This document shows positions 8,336 through 17,100 of a stretch of 64,000 bases of DNA, piece by piece. The notes under the pieces are model-generated. The model was not told the origin of the DNA and ran no database searches. It saw only the letters and a list, made by a program, of their open reading frames with translations. Location: positions 5,618 to 69,617 of the forward strand of contig VXOR01000002.1 of assembly GCA_009840005.1 (NCBI GenBank), written 5' to 3'. Source of the stretch: Gemmatimonadota bacterium. Its GTDB lineage: Bacteria > Latescibacterota > UBA2968 > UBA8231. The first letter of the stretch is position 1, and the number at the start of each line of letters is the position of its first letter. A program made the position numbers and the translations under genes.

Positions 8336-9628
8336 CTAGAGGTCCTCCATGCGAATGAGCTTCACCGACCCCTGCACGGCGTCGAGAGTGGCCACGGCCT
8401 GCTGCGCCCGCTGCATCGCGGCTTCGCGCGCCTCGTGGGTGACAATGACCAGCGGCACGGAGCCGCCCTCAAAGTCGCGCTCCTTTTGGATGACCGAGGC
8501 AATGCTGATGCGCTCCTCGGCCAAGATGCGCGCGATACCCGCGAGTACCCCGGGCTGATCGCGGACTAAGACGCGGATAAAGTAGCGCATCTGCACATCC
8601 TCAATGGGCACGACCGAGACAGCATCTTCGCCCAAGATCATATCGCCGATGGAGGTGCTAGCGCCAGCAGCTTTGCGCTCGACCAACTCGACCATATCCG
8701 CGACCACCGCGCTGGCCGTGGGCAGCTGCCCGGCACCGCGGCCGGAAAACACTTGCGGCCCCACCGCAGACCCCTGCACCTGAATGGCGTTGAATTCGTC
8801 GTGGATGTTGGCCAACAGCGCATCCTCCGGCACCATGGCTGGATGCACTCGGGCCTCGACGCGTCCGTCCTGCTGCTTGGCAATAGCCAGCAGCTTGATC
8901 GCATACCCCAACTCGCGGGCGTATTCAATGTCCCGACTCTCGATCTGCTCAATGCCCTCGCAAAACACGTCGCGGCCCGTGCCCGTGCAGTGAAAGGCAA
9001 TGCGGCAGAGGATGGCCAACTTCTGTGCGGCATCCATGCCGCTCACGTCCATAGTCGGGTCCGGCTCGGCGTAGCCCTGGTCTTGAGCCTCTTTGAGGAC
9101 GTCGTCGTAGTCACCCACACCACGACTCATGCGCGTGAGCATGTAGTTGGTGGTGCCATTGAGAATGCCGTACAGAGACTCGACCCGATTGGCCACCAAG
9201 CCGTTGCGCAACGAGCGAATGATCGGGATGCCGGCTGCGACGCTGGCTTCAAACATCAAATCCGCCCCATTGGCCAGCGCCAATTCAAAAAGTTCCTCGC
9301 CCCGCTCGGCTAGCAGGGCCTTGTTGGCCGTTACCACATCCTTGCCCTGCCGCAGGGCCGCGCTCACCCACTCAAAGGCCGGGGGCGCACCCGTCAATTC
9401 CACCACCAGTTGCACATCCGGGTCGGCTACGACCGCGCTGGCGTCTGCGGTCAACAACTCCGGTGCCAAGGCCAGACTGCGCGGCTTGTCCAAGTCGCGC
9501 ACGGCCACGCGCCGCAATGCAAAATCCACGTGCTTGCGCCGCCGTAGCGACACGGGCGCATCCTGCAACAGCTCAACCACGCCGCTGCCGACCGTGCCCA
9601 AACCAATCAATCCCACTCCTACTGGCAT
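8336..9628 (-). CDS. hom: Homoserine dehydrogenase with C-terminal ACT domain
   Basis: 430 residues when started at the ATG at 9628, which puts GLIGLGTVGSGV directly at the N-terminus as in relatives. Alternatives are ATG 9655 and TTG 9676, but the latter lies inside a palindrome. NAD(P)-binding Rossmann domain at about 1-135 (VVTANKALLAERG), catalytic domain at 135-320 (YGILNGTTNYMLT; DPTMDVSGMDAAQKL with the catalytic Asp and Lys), and an ACT domain at the C-terminus (VRDQPGVLAGIARILAEE) for feedback control by threonine. It converts aspartate semialdehyde to homoserine and heads the operon. Confidence 0.94.
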   Translation of the reverse strand: MPVGVGLIGLGTVGSGVVELLQDAPVSLRRRKHVDFALRRVAVRDLDKPRSLALAPELLTADASAVVADPDVQLVVELTGAPPAFEWVSAALRQGKDVVTANKALLAERGEELFELALANGADLMFEASVAAGIPIIRSLRNGLVANRVESLYGILNGTTNYMLTRMSRGVGDYDDVLKEAQDQGYAEPDPTMDVSGMDAAQKLAILCRIAFHCTGTGRDVFCEGIEQIESRDIEYARELGYAIKLLAIAKQQDGRVEARVHPAMVPEDALLANIHDEFNAIQVQGSAVGPQVFSGRGAGQLPTASAVVADMVELVERKAAGASTSIGDMILGEDAVSVVPIEDVQMRYFIRVLVRDQPGVLAGIARILAEERISIASVIQKERDFEGGSVPLVIVTHEAREAAMQRAQQAVATLDAVQGSVKLIRMEDL

Positions 9629-9657
9629 GTCTTTGCCCAATTCCTTGTTTCGCATCA

Positions 9658-9689
9658 AGTAGGGGGTGGTTTGCAAACCGCCCCCTACT
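9658..9689. promoter_or_regulatory. 32-bp palindrome in the hom leader
   Basis: Half-sites 9658-9673 and 9674-9689 are complementary at 15 of 16 positions. It lies between the probable hom promoter and the hom start codon, so it would be transcribed as a tight hairpin or bind a dimeric regulator. No T-run follows on the minus strand, so it is not a simple terminator. Confidence 0.5.
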
Positions 9690-9713
9690 GCGTAACGTCA
9701 GTTAAAACTTATA

Positions 9714-9743
9714 AATATAGAGGGTATCGCACTTTTTGGGCAA
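9714..9743 (-). promoter_or_regulatory. Candidate promoter of the hom operon
   Basis: Read on the minus strand: TTGCCC (9743-9738), 18-base spacer, TATATT (9719-9714). It is positioned to produce a leader that contains the palindrome. Confidence 0.4.
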
Positions 9744-9818
9744 GGTAGTCGCGTCGGTGGATAGCCGCACTGAGATGGCCTATATTAAGGGCACACACGA
9801 CGATTGGAGCCGACCATT

Positions 9819-10106
9819 ATGGACCTCAAAGCCTTCAAACTGAGCCTGCAAGAACAAACCCCGCCGGCAACCTCCCAAGCCCTACAAGCCCTCTGGTACG
9901 ATGCCAAGGGCGAATGGGACAAAGCCCACGAACTAGCCCAGCAAACACCCGACCCCATCGGGGCTTGGGTCCACGCTTATTTACACCGGGTCGAGGGCGA
10001 CGAAAGCAACGCCGGCTATTGGTACCGGCGGGCGCAAAAGCCCCACAGCGAGGCGTCGCTACCCGAAGAGTGGGAGGAAATCGCCAGCGCCCTGCTCAGC
10101 AGCTAA
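9819..10106 (+). CDS. Conserved small hypothetical protein
   Basis: 95 residues from the ATG at 9819 (GGAG nine bases upstream); an in-frame TTG at 9804 is less likely. It is soluble, helical and tryptophan-rich: QALWYDAKGEWDKAHELAQ, then WVHAYLHRVEGD and AGYWYRRAQK. This pattern of a short alpha-helical repeat with AYLHR-GD-NA-YWYRRA is one I recognise from small uncharacterised proteins in several environmental phyla; the helices resemble a single TPR-like pair. It is divergent from hom, and its stop overlaps the stop of the flippase gene by four bases. No function is known. Confidence 0.7.
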   Translation: MDLKAFKLSLQEQTPPATSQALQALWYDAKGEWDKAHELAQQTPDPIGAWVHAYLHRVEGDESNAGYWYRRAQKPHSEASLPEEWEEIASALLSS

Positions 10107-11590
10107 GGCATCCGCGTCAACGCCCGCCAAGTATGGGTCAGTTCCGCACGGTCTTGCGGGTTGGCCCAAGTTACGACGGCCACCAGCACCACAAAGCACA
10201 TTCCTCCTACAACCACCTGCAAAAAGTCGCCGCCCACATCCGCGCTGACCCAGCGGCTGATCACTGCGGCTGCTCCGACACTGGCGCTGATCCTCAGCAG
10301 GCGGCCCCACGGCAGGAGCTGGTGCAGGCCACAGCGCAAATGCCAACCAATCGCCGCCAACAAGAAAGCCACCTGCAAGTACGTCACCACTGTGGTAGCC
10401 ACCGCCGGGCCGAGGAAGGCCCACGCAGGGTGCGCCACCTGCAAATAGCTAATCAGCGCCAAGCTCAAGCCGATATTGCAGCACAAGTCCCCCACGCTAC
10501 CCCACAGCGCCCAGCGGGCCTTACCCATGCCTACCAGCAGCGGATTGTACGCGGCACAGCGCAGTGGCAGCACCAATAAATAGATGCGAAATACCCAAGC
10601 CGAGCGGTCGTATTCTGGAAAGAGCCAGCCAATCAGCGGTCCGGCGAAAGCGAGCAGAAAGGCCGCCAGCGGCAACACCAACAGGGCCAAGCGCGAAACC
10701 GCGCGCTGCCACAGCGCCAGTATCTCGTCGCGCCGGTCCGCCTGAAAGAGCCGACTGATCTCCGGGATCAACACGGATGTCACTGCGGACAGCAACAGAC
10801 TAATCGGCACCTCAATGGCCCCGAAATGGTATTCGGCAAAAGTGCCGGCCGCAAAAAAGTGCAGGATCACAAAGCGATCGACGTAGCGCGAGAGGCTGTT
10901 TACCGCGTCGTTGAACCCAACCGGACGCGCATAGCGCATCAGCTCACCTAGCCCTTCCCACCCCCACCAGCGCCCACCCGCCAATGCCAAGCGCACTAGC
11001 CAGCAGATGGCGAGCAAGCGCAACACGCCCAACCCGGAAAACAGCACAAGCACCTGCACAGGTGTCCAACCTAGCCCCAGAGCGCCCCCCGCACCGGCAA
11101 CTAAGGCACCACTCATAGCCAGTTGCAGCCAAGCCAAATAGTGCTCGCGGTCGGCGGCTACCAAGGCCGCTTCGGCCCCACCAGCGGCGACTGCCGCAAA
11201 GAGATAGGGCAGGAACAACAGCAGGTACGCGGCAACCTGCTCGCCATCGCTGGTCGCTTGCACCAGTACATCGGCCAACGGCCCCCCCCACAACCACAAA
11301 CTCACGGCTAATGCCAAACCCGACGCGGCCAAGCACAGCATCACTTGGCCGACGAGCAAGCGCGGCTCACCCCGCCGGGGAAAGAAGTAGAGCAGACTCG
11401 TAGGCAGCCCAAATAAAAACACTGGGATCAGTACATTGCCTACGAGCCAGACCGCGCCAAAAAGCCCGCATTCTTCCGGCGTCCAAGCGCGGGCGACCAG
11501 CGCATAAACGGCTAGGATACTGGCGGTATTGGCCGCGCGCCCGGCGGCCACAACGCCGATCTTGCGCGTCAGCCGCCCCCTCGCGGTCAT
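10103..11590 (-). CDS. Polysaccharide/oligosaccharide flippase (MATE/MVF-like membrane protein)
   Basis: 495 residues from the ATG at 11590. Repeated hydrophobic segments across the whole length suggest 12 to 14 transmembrane helices, with the RGRLTRKIGVVAAGRAANT start typical of Wzx/RfbX-type lipid-linked glycan flippases. It opens with ATGA overlapping the stop of the methyltransferase gene, so the two are translationally coupled. It likely moves a lipid-linked sugar across the inner membrane. No glycosyltransferases are nearby, so its glycan is unknown. Confidence 0.75.
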   Translation of the reverse strand: MTARGRLTRKIGVVAAGRAANTASILAVYALVARAWTPEECGLFGAVWLVGNVLIPVFLFGLPTSLLYFFPRRGEPRLLVGQVMLCLAASGLALAVSLWLWGGPLADVLVQATSDGEQVAAYLLLFLPYLFAAVAAGGAEAALVAADREHYLAWLQLAMSGALVAGAGGALGLGWTPVQVLVLFSGLGVLRLLAICWLVRLALAGGRWWGWEGLGELMRYARPVGFNDAVNSLSRYVDRFVILHFFAAGTFAEYHFGAIEVPISLLLSAVTSVLIPEISRLFQADRRDEILALWQRAVSRLALLVLPLAAFLLAFAGPLIGWLFPEYDRSAWVFRIYLLVLPLRCAAYNPLLVGMGKARWALWGSVGDLCCNIGLSLALISYLQVAHPAWAFLGPAVATTVVTYLQVAFLLAAIGWHLRCGLHQLLPWGRLLRISASVGAAAVISRWVSADVGGDFLQVVVGGMCFVVLVAVVTWANPQDRAELTHTWRALTRMP

Positions 11591-12324
11591 GCACGGACGC
11601 CCAACATGCAAAGGAAGGCCGGTTTGGGCACGATCTTGTTCAAGAGCGCGTCGGCCAAGCGCCAAGCTGCATAGGGCCAGCCAGCACTCAAGCTAGGAAA
11701 TCCCGCCAACTCCAGCAGTTTGTTGGTCGTCAACCGCACCGCGCGTATTTCAAAGCCCTGGCCTTGGAGATAGGCGGCGAGCGTCTCCTCGTCAAAGCGG
11801 TGGAGATGCGCGTTGGCTGGCGTTAGTCTATTGCAGTGGATACACAGGTGCTCGACAATGATCTCGCGGTACGGCACACTCACCACCAGCCGCCCTCCCG
11901 GACGCAACACCCGCCGCGCCTCAGCTAGGGCCGCGTCAATGTCTTCGAGATGTTCGACCACTTCGGAAAGCACTACCGCGTCGAAACACTCGGCCGCAAA
12001 GGGGAGATAGTACAAATCGCCGACCTGATAGGCTGCTTCCGCAAAGCGGGCCTTGGCACCGGCTACCCCTACCCAGCCGATGTCCATAGCGCAGACTAGG
12101 GCACCTCGGCGATGGCAATACGCCCCTAACCAGCCCGATCCACACCCGATGTCGAGGACGCGTTCACCACCGTGCAAGTCGAGTAGGCGCACGAGTGTCT
12201 CCAGCCGCCGTTCTTCCGAGGCTCGACGCCTCGGGTCCAATGCTTGAGGATCGACAATCGCCTCGGCATCGGCCTTGTAGTGTACCTTGTAATCGCTGAG
12301 CTGGCCTTTTTGAGTTGTATTCAT
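11587..12324 (-). CDS. Class I SAM-dependent methyltransferase
   Basis: 245 residues. SAM-binding motif I is VLDIGCGSGWLG, followed by CAMDIGWVGV (motif II acidic residue) and the motif IV/V region FDAVVLSEVVEHLED and VLRPGGRLVVSVPY, the methyltransferase-11 pattern. A CIHCNRLTPANAHLHRF segment with two cysteines and clustered histidines sits after the core, as in several methyltransferases of glycan loci. It overlaps the flippase start by four bases, so it likely modifies the same polysaccharide or lipid. The substrate is not predictable. Confidence 0.82.
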   Translation of the reverse strand: MNTTQKGQLSDYKVHYKADAEAIVDPQALDPRRRASEERRLETLVRLLDLHGGERVLDIGCGSGWLGAYCHRRGALVCAMDIGWVGVAGAKARFAEAAYQVGDLYYLPFAAECFDAVVLSEVVEHLEDIDAALAEARRVLRPGGRLVVSVPYREIIVEHLCIHCNRLTPANAHLHRFDEETLAAYLQGQGFEIRAVRLTTNKLLELAGFPSLSAGWPYAAWRLADALLNKIVPKPAFLCMLGVRA

Positions 12325-12337
12325 TATCGACGGTCTC

Positions 12338-12367
12338 TTGACAACGGCGGCGCAGCCCCCATACTAT
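12338..12367 (+). promoter_or_regulatory. Sigma-70-type promoter before the second Gfo/Idh/MocA gene
   Basis: TTGACA at 12338-12343 and TACTAT at 12362-12367 with an 18-base spacer, about 93 bases before the coding start. Confidence 0.45.
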
Positions 12368-12459
12368 GCCACTCGTTACTCTTAAAATGGTCTATTTCTC
12401 AGTCCTCGCATCCTCTAAACAGGCTGATAATAAACCTCTAACCACGGATCAAATTTTCC

Positions 12460-13422
12460 ATGACGATTAAAATCGGCTTTGTCGGCACCGGCGGCATCGC
12501 CAACCACCACCTGCGCACCCTCGCCCAACTCGACGAGGCCGAGATGGTTGCCTTTTGCGACGTAGTTGAAGAAAAGGCGCTCGACGCGGCCAGCGAGTAC
12601 GGCGGCAGGGCCTACAGCCACTACGAAGCCCTGTACGACAGCGAAGCGCTCGACGCGGTCTATATCTGCCTGCCGCCTTTTGCCCATGGGCAGCCCGAGC
12701 TGGCGGCCATTGAGCGCGGCTTGCCCATTTTCGTCGAAAAACCCGTTTCGACTTCCCTAGACCAAGCCCGCGCCGTTGAGGCGGCCCTCCGCGCCCAAAA
12801 CCTAATCAGCGCCGTGGGCTATCACTGGCGCTACATGGATACGACCGCCAAAGCAGTCGAACTCCTCGGCGACGAGCCGGTGGGGTTTGCCCTTGGCGCT
12901 TGGACCGGCGGCATGCCCGGGGTGTCTTGGTGGCGGGTACTGGCCGAGAGCGGCGGCCAGATCGTCGAACAAACCACGCACATTTTCGACTTGGCCCGCT
13001 ATCTGCTCGGCGAAGTGGAAAGCGTCCACGCCATGGCGCGCACCGGCCTGATGGAAGATGTCTCCAACTACGATGTCCACGACGCTTCTGTCACCAACCT
13101 CCGCTTCCACAGCGGCGCGGTGGCCAGCATTACCTCGGCCTGTATGCTCTCCGCGGGCGGGCATGTGGGCTTAGAACTCTACCAGAAAGACCAAGTCCTG
13201 CGCATCGCATCCAGAGCGCTCACTATCGACCGCCCCAGCGGCCGTGAAGTCGTCGAGCAGGGCAACAACCCAACGCAAGCCGAGGATCGCGCCTTTCTCC
13301 AAGCCGTGCAAACGGGCGATGCCACGGGCATCCGCTGCGACTATGCAGAAGCGGTCAAAACCTTAGCCGTGACGCTCGCGGCCACCCAATCCGCTATAGA
13401 AGGGCGCGTCCTCTCGCTTTAG
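12460..13422 (+). CDS. Gfo/Idh/MocA family oxidoreductase
   Basis: 320 residues. N-terminal NAD(P)-binding fold GFVGTGGIANHHL, then AVYICLPPFAHG, and the classical EKP motif (FVEKPVSTSL), whose lysine is part of the catalytic site. The second domain has VGYHWRYM and GGQIVEQTTHIFDLARY, the latter with the conserved histidine. Unlike the copy at 2092-3195 it keeps all canonical residues. It probably acts as a sugar or inositol dehydrogenase. It is a single gene, convergent with the flavoprotein gene and separated from it by one base. Confidence 0.87.
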   Translation: MTIKIGFVGTGGIANHHLRTLAQLDEAEMVAFCDVVEEKALDAASEYGGRAYSHYEALYDSEALDAVYICLPPFAHGQPELAAIERGLPIFVEKPVSTSLDQARAVEAALRAQNLISAVGYHWRYMDTTAKAVELLGDEPVGFALGAWTGGMPGVSWWRVLAESGGQIVEQTTHIFDLARYLLGEVESVHAMARTGLMEDVSNYDVHDASVTNLRFHSGAVASITSACMLSAGGHVGLELYQKDQVLRIASRALTIDRPSGREVVEQGNNPTQAEDRAFLQAVQTGDATGIRCDYAEAVKTLAVTLAATQSAIEGRVLSL

Positions 13423-13423
13423 A

Positions 13424-13975
13424 CTATTCGTCTTCGATCAGATCGAAGTCGTGGATGTCCTCGCCGGCCTTGGCCGAAAGGATGTCCAGCGCGGCGCAGG
13501 CTCCGTCGCCAGCGGAGATAATGGCCTGGATCTTCTTCAGGCGAGTGCTCCAGCCAAGGACGTATAACCCTTCGACCGAGGTGCGGCCATTGCGGTCGGC
13601 CGCCAATCCGTCGGCTTCTTTGGCCACACCCAAGCTCTCGGCCAGCGGGTTGCTCGGCCCGGTAACCAAGATCAGATATTGAGACTGGTGACTTTGGCCA
13701 TCAGCGGTTTCGACGACAAATCCCCCCTCGCCCTTTTCAACGCTGCTGACTTCGACGGCCTGAATCTCCCCGCCAAAGCCGCGCACCTGCTCGCGGCCGA
13801 TCTGCTGGAATTCGGGTCCGGCAATCTTGGGGATGCCCAAATAATTGTATAGCATGGCCTTGTGCATGAGGGTCTTGTCTTGGCCAAAGACGGTGACGCT
13901 CATGTCATTTTTGGCGAGAAAGAGCGCGGCGCTCAATCCACCCGGCCCATCTCCAACGACGATAACATCCGGCAT
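13424..13975 (-). CDS. Single-domain thioredoxin-reductase-like flavoprotein
   Basis: 183 residues. The FAD-binding motif is intact (VIVVGDGPGGLSAALFLA), and the C-terminal FAD motif is also present (TSVEGLYVLGWSTRLKKIQAIISAGDGACAA, with the GD of the flavin fold). The NADPH-binding domain of thioredoxin reductases and its CxxC pair, normally about 120 residues in the middle, are missing. The reading frame is clean with a good AAGGAG site, so this looks like a true short family member rather than a broken gene. It may be a ferredoxin- or other-donor-dependent oxidoreductase. Function is unknown. Confidence 0.65.
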   Translation of the reverse strand: MPDVIVVGDGPGGLSAALFLAKNDMSVTVFGQDKTLMHKAMLYNYLGIPKIAGPEFQQIGREQVRGFGGEIQAVEVSSVEKGEGGFVVETADGQSHQSQYLILVTGPSNPLAESLGVAKEADGLAADRNGRTSVEGLYVLGWSTRLKKIQAIISAGDGACAALDILSAKAGEDIHDFDLIEDE

Positions 13976-14114
13976 TACTCACTCCTTTGACTATTTGGTT
14001 AGAGGGCGCAAATAAGGCCGTTCCCATACAGATTGTCAACTTGCCCCGGCGATACCACGCGACGCGAATGCTGGTGGGCACGACCTCTGTGACGAGAGGT
14101 TGGCTGCCGTCGAA

Positions 14115-17100
14115 TTACTCGCCCTCTGGCTCGAACACCAGTTCCGGCACCACTACCTCCCAAGCATCGCATTTCGCTCGGTCACGGTACTGCGGCTCTG
14201 ACGCTTCGCGGCTCCAAGCCACGACGGCAAAGACTGTGGCGGACCTGCACCGCATTCCCGGTGGAGGTGCAAATGCTTGAGCAAGACGCCCCACCACCAT
14301 CCCCGACCGGTCCAACAATTCCCAAGATCCAGTTTTGGCAATCCGCGTTTTTAGCTGATCGCCGGGCGACAGAGCGGCAATCGCACGATGCACCGGATGA
14401 TTAGCGTAGAGACGTCCCGCGAAGCCCAGATAGACCTCGCTCAGACTCGGCCGTCGATATTGACGTGCGAGTTCCGAAATTTCCGGCTGCAAGCCATCGG
14501 ATGTGCGGCGCAAAATCGAGCCGTTGTTCGGAAATGTATATGGCAGCGAGTGCGAGCGCCCCAAGTACGCCGGGGGTTCAGGTTCCTTTACGAAATCAGG
14601 CCGCGTGGTACCTACTGCGGGGCTCAATCCTTGAAAACGCACGAGCGCAAGGGTCTGCTGGGCGCGCGTCATGGCCACATAGTAGAGCCTGCGCGGCGCG
14701 TCCGGGTCCTCGCCCCTAGCGACTTTGTTCCAGCCTCCATCGAGCACGGCCACGTGGTCAAACTCCAATCCCTTGGCACGGTGTGCGGTCAGCAGCAAGA
14801 GCCCACGCTGGCGGCGGCGTACGTCTCGCCCCCACTCGGCCAGCCACTCAATGAAGTGATCCACTGGCATTTCCGCGTCACTGGTTTCTAGGGAGTGCTC
14901 GTCTAAGGCTTGCCCTAGCAGGTCATTCCATAGGCCCGGCGTTTGCGCATCCAGCCAGCCCCTCAGATCAGCACTACTCACGATCCGGGTTTCCCGTCCG
15001 CGCAGCCATTCAACAAACGTTCGAGTTTCTCGCAGGAACCAAAAGCTCGGAATTTCTTCATTCCCCATCTGCACCGGGATACGATGGAGTTCGCAGAAGG
15101 CTCGTACTGGCTCCAGATATTTCCATTCGCGTGCGATCACCGCACACTTGGACCAGTCCCAGTCCGGCGAGAGGGTGGCGAGACGCTGTAACTCTGTCAT
15201 CGCAACCTGCGCTTGGGAGATTGGGTCGGGGGACGCTGGCAGAATCTGCACCCGACCTTGAGCAACCGAATCCAATCCACTCCAGTCGCCGCCCGGCGGA
15301 TTCTTCGTACGCGCTCGGTCAATGCTAATGGGATGTCCAGTCTTCATCCGTTGTCGAGCAGGCTCGATCAACTCATTGGCCGCTGCGATGATGTGGCCGG
15401 TGGAACGGTAGTTGTCGATCAGGTAGGAGGGCTTAGGCCCGTAATCCACTTCAAAACGGCGAATGAACTCCACCGAAGCACCGTTGAAGGCGTAGATATT
15501 CTGATCGTCGTCGCCTACTGCGAAGAGCGTGAGCTTGCGATCCTCATCTTTTAGAGTCCGTCCGGCCAAGGCCGATATCAACTCGTATTGATCCGCACCG
15601 ATGTCTTGGTATTCATCTACGAGTATCCAGCGGAAGCCCGCGAGGAGCCGTTCCCGCTGATCGTCGGCTTCCTCCGGCTCCAGACCCTCTCCGCGCAACA
15701 ACGCTACTGCTTGGCGCAACACCTCCCGGAATGCACCGTCGTCAAGTAGCTTCCTTTCCCGCTCCTGGAAACTGACGCCGACCAGTCGCATGGCCAGCGC
15801 ATGACAGGTGAGCACGGTCACTCCGCGAGCGTCGTTCCCGATCAAATCCACGAGGCGTCGCCGGATCTCGACCGCTGCGTGCCGGTTGTAGGCCAAGGCT
15901 AGGATGCCGCGAGGATTCTCGCGCTTTACGCGCACTAGGTAGGCGATGCGATGCACTAGCACTCGCGTCTTGCCGGAACCGGGACCGGCGAGTACCAGCA
16001 CGTTTGTCTGCTCCCGATCATCCGCGACGATGCGTTGCTGAATGGGATTCTTCAGGCTCTCGACGATAGTGCGCCACGATTCGGGCGTGGTCTCTCGCAC
16101 AATCTCCTGGTCCCGCTCTGGCAGCCAACGGCCGAGGAAATCCTCCTCCTTCAGGCTGAAGTAGTCAATAGCCAAATGCAGCGCGTCGGCCATGTCGTCG
16201 CGGCCCCGCTCCGCGAATTCCGCCATCACGTGGATCTGCCGCACCTGCCCCTTGTAATGGAGATCGAGCGGTGCAAAGTCGGCGCTGGCAAAGCCGCGCC
16301 GCTCTTCGGCAAGCAGGATGGTCATGGCCGGACGGAATACCGCTAGACCTTTGTTCAGACGGATGACCTCCTGCTCGTGTAGCCATAGGAGGGCGCGGTC
16401 TAGCAGTTTCTCAGGGTTTCTGCTCTTTAGAAACAGGTCGGACGTGATCGCTTCCAATAGCTTGCCGAGCGTGGTTTCAGCCAGCAGGTCCGTGCCCCGG
16501 CTCCCGGAGGGCAAACAAGCGAGCAAGTGCTCCAGCAGGCGCTTTGCCCCCTCGCGGCGGCGCGACGCGAGTTCCTCCAACGCCGACCACTCGCGCCGCA
16601 GCGTCACCTGCACTGTCTCTGTATCCCGCTGTCGTACCCCGAGGCTACCGGCGTCGCCTCCTTCACCGCGTCCGTCGCGGGCGATACTGCCGACAATGCG
16701 CTTTAGCTTTTCCGGCAGCGGATCGGTCACCCCCGCATCGCGCAGAGTTTGCGCGGCGACGCGCAAATGCAGGGGCCACGTCTGTCCCTTGCCCATATCC
16801 GGGGCCGCCTCGCGCATCTGTGCGATCAGGGCAGTTTCCAGCTCCGCCGCCTCATCAAAGCGCTTCCGCGAGTTGCGCTCCACCCCCGCGTGAACAAAGG
16901 CGGTCAGTGCCGTATCGTTGCTGGCGATGCCTAGCTGTTCCAAGTCGTACAAGGCACTCCGCACCCCTTCGGCACTCAGGCCGGATGCGCCCATCAACTC
17001 GTCGGTAGAGATGCCCTCGTCAGGATCGGCCCCAATGAGCGTCTCGGCGATTCTAAGCAGCCGTCGCCGGTAGTCGTCGGGCATGGATGCCTTCGCCAAC

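Noticed and set aside
9629..9676. Longer N-terminus for homoserine dehydrogenase from TTG 9676
   Set aside because: The extra residues fall in the palindrome and relatives start near the glycine motif.
14083..14100. Small hairpin (acctct/agaggt) downstream of the RecQ fusion gene
   Set aside because: Only six base pairs and no T-run; too weak to call a terminator.
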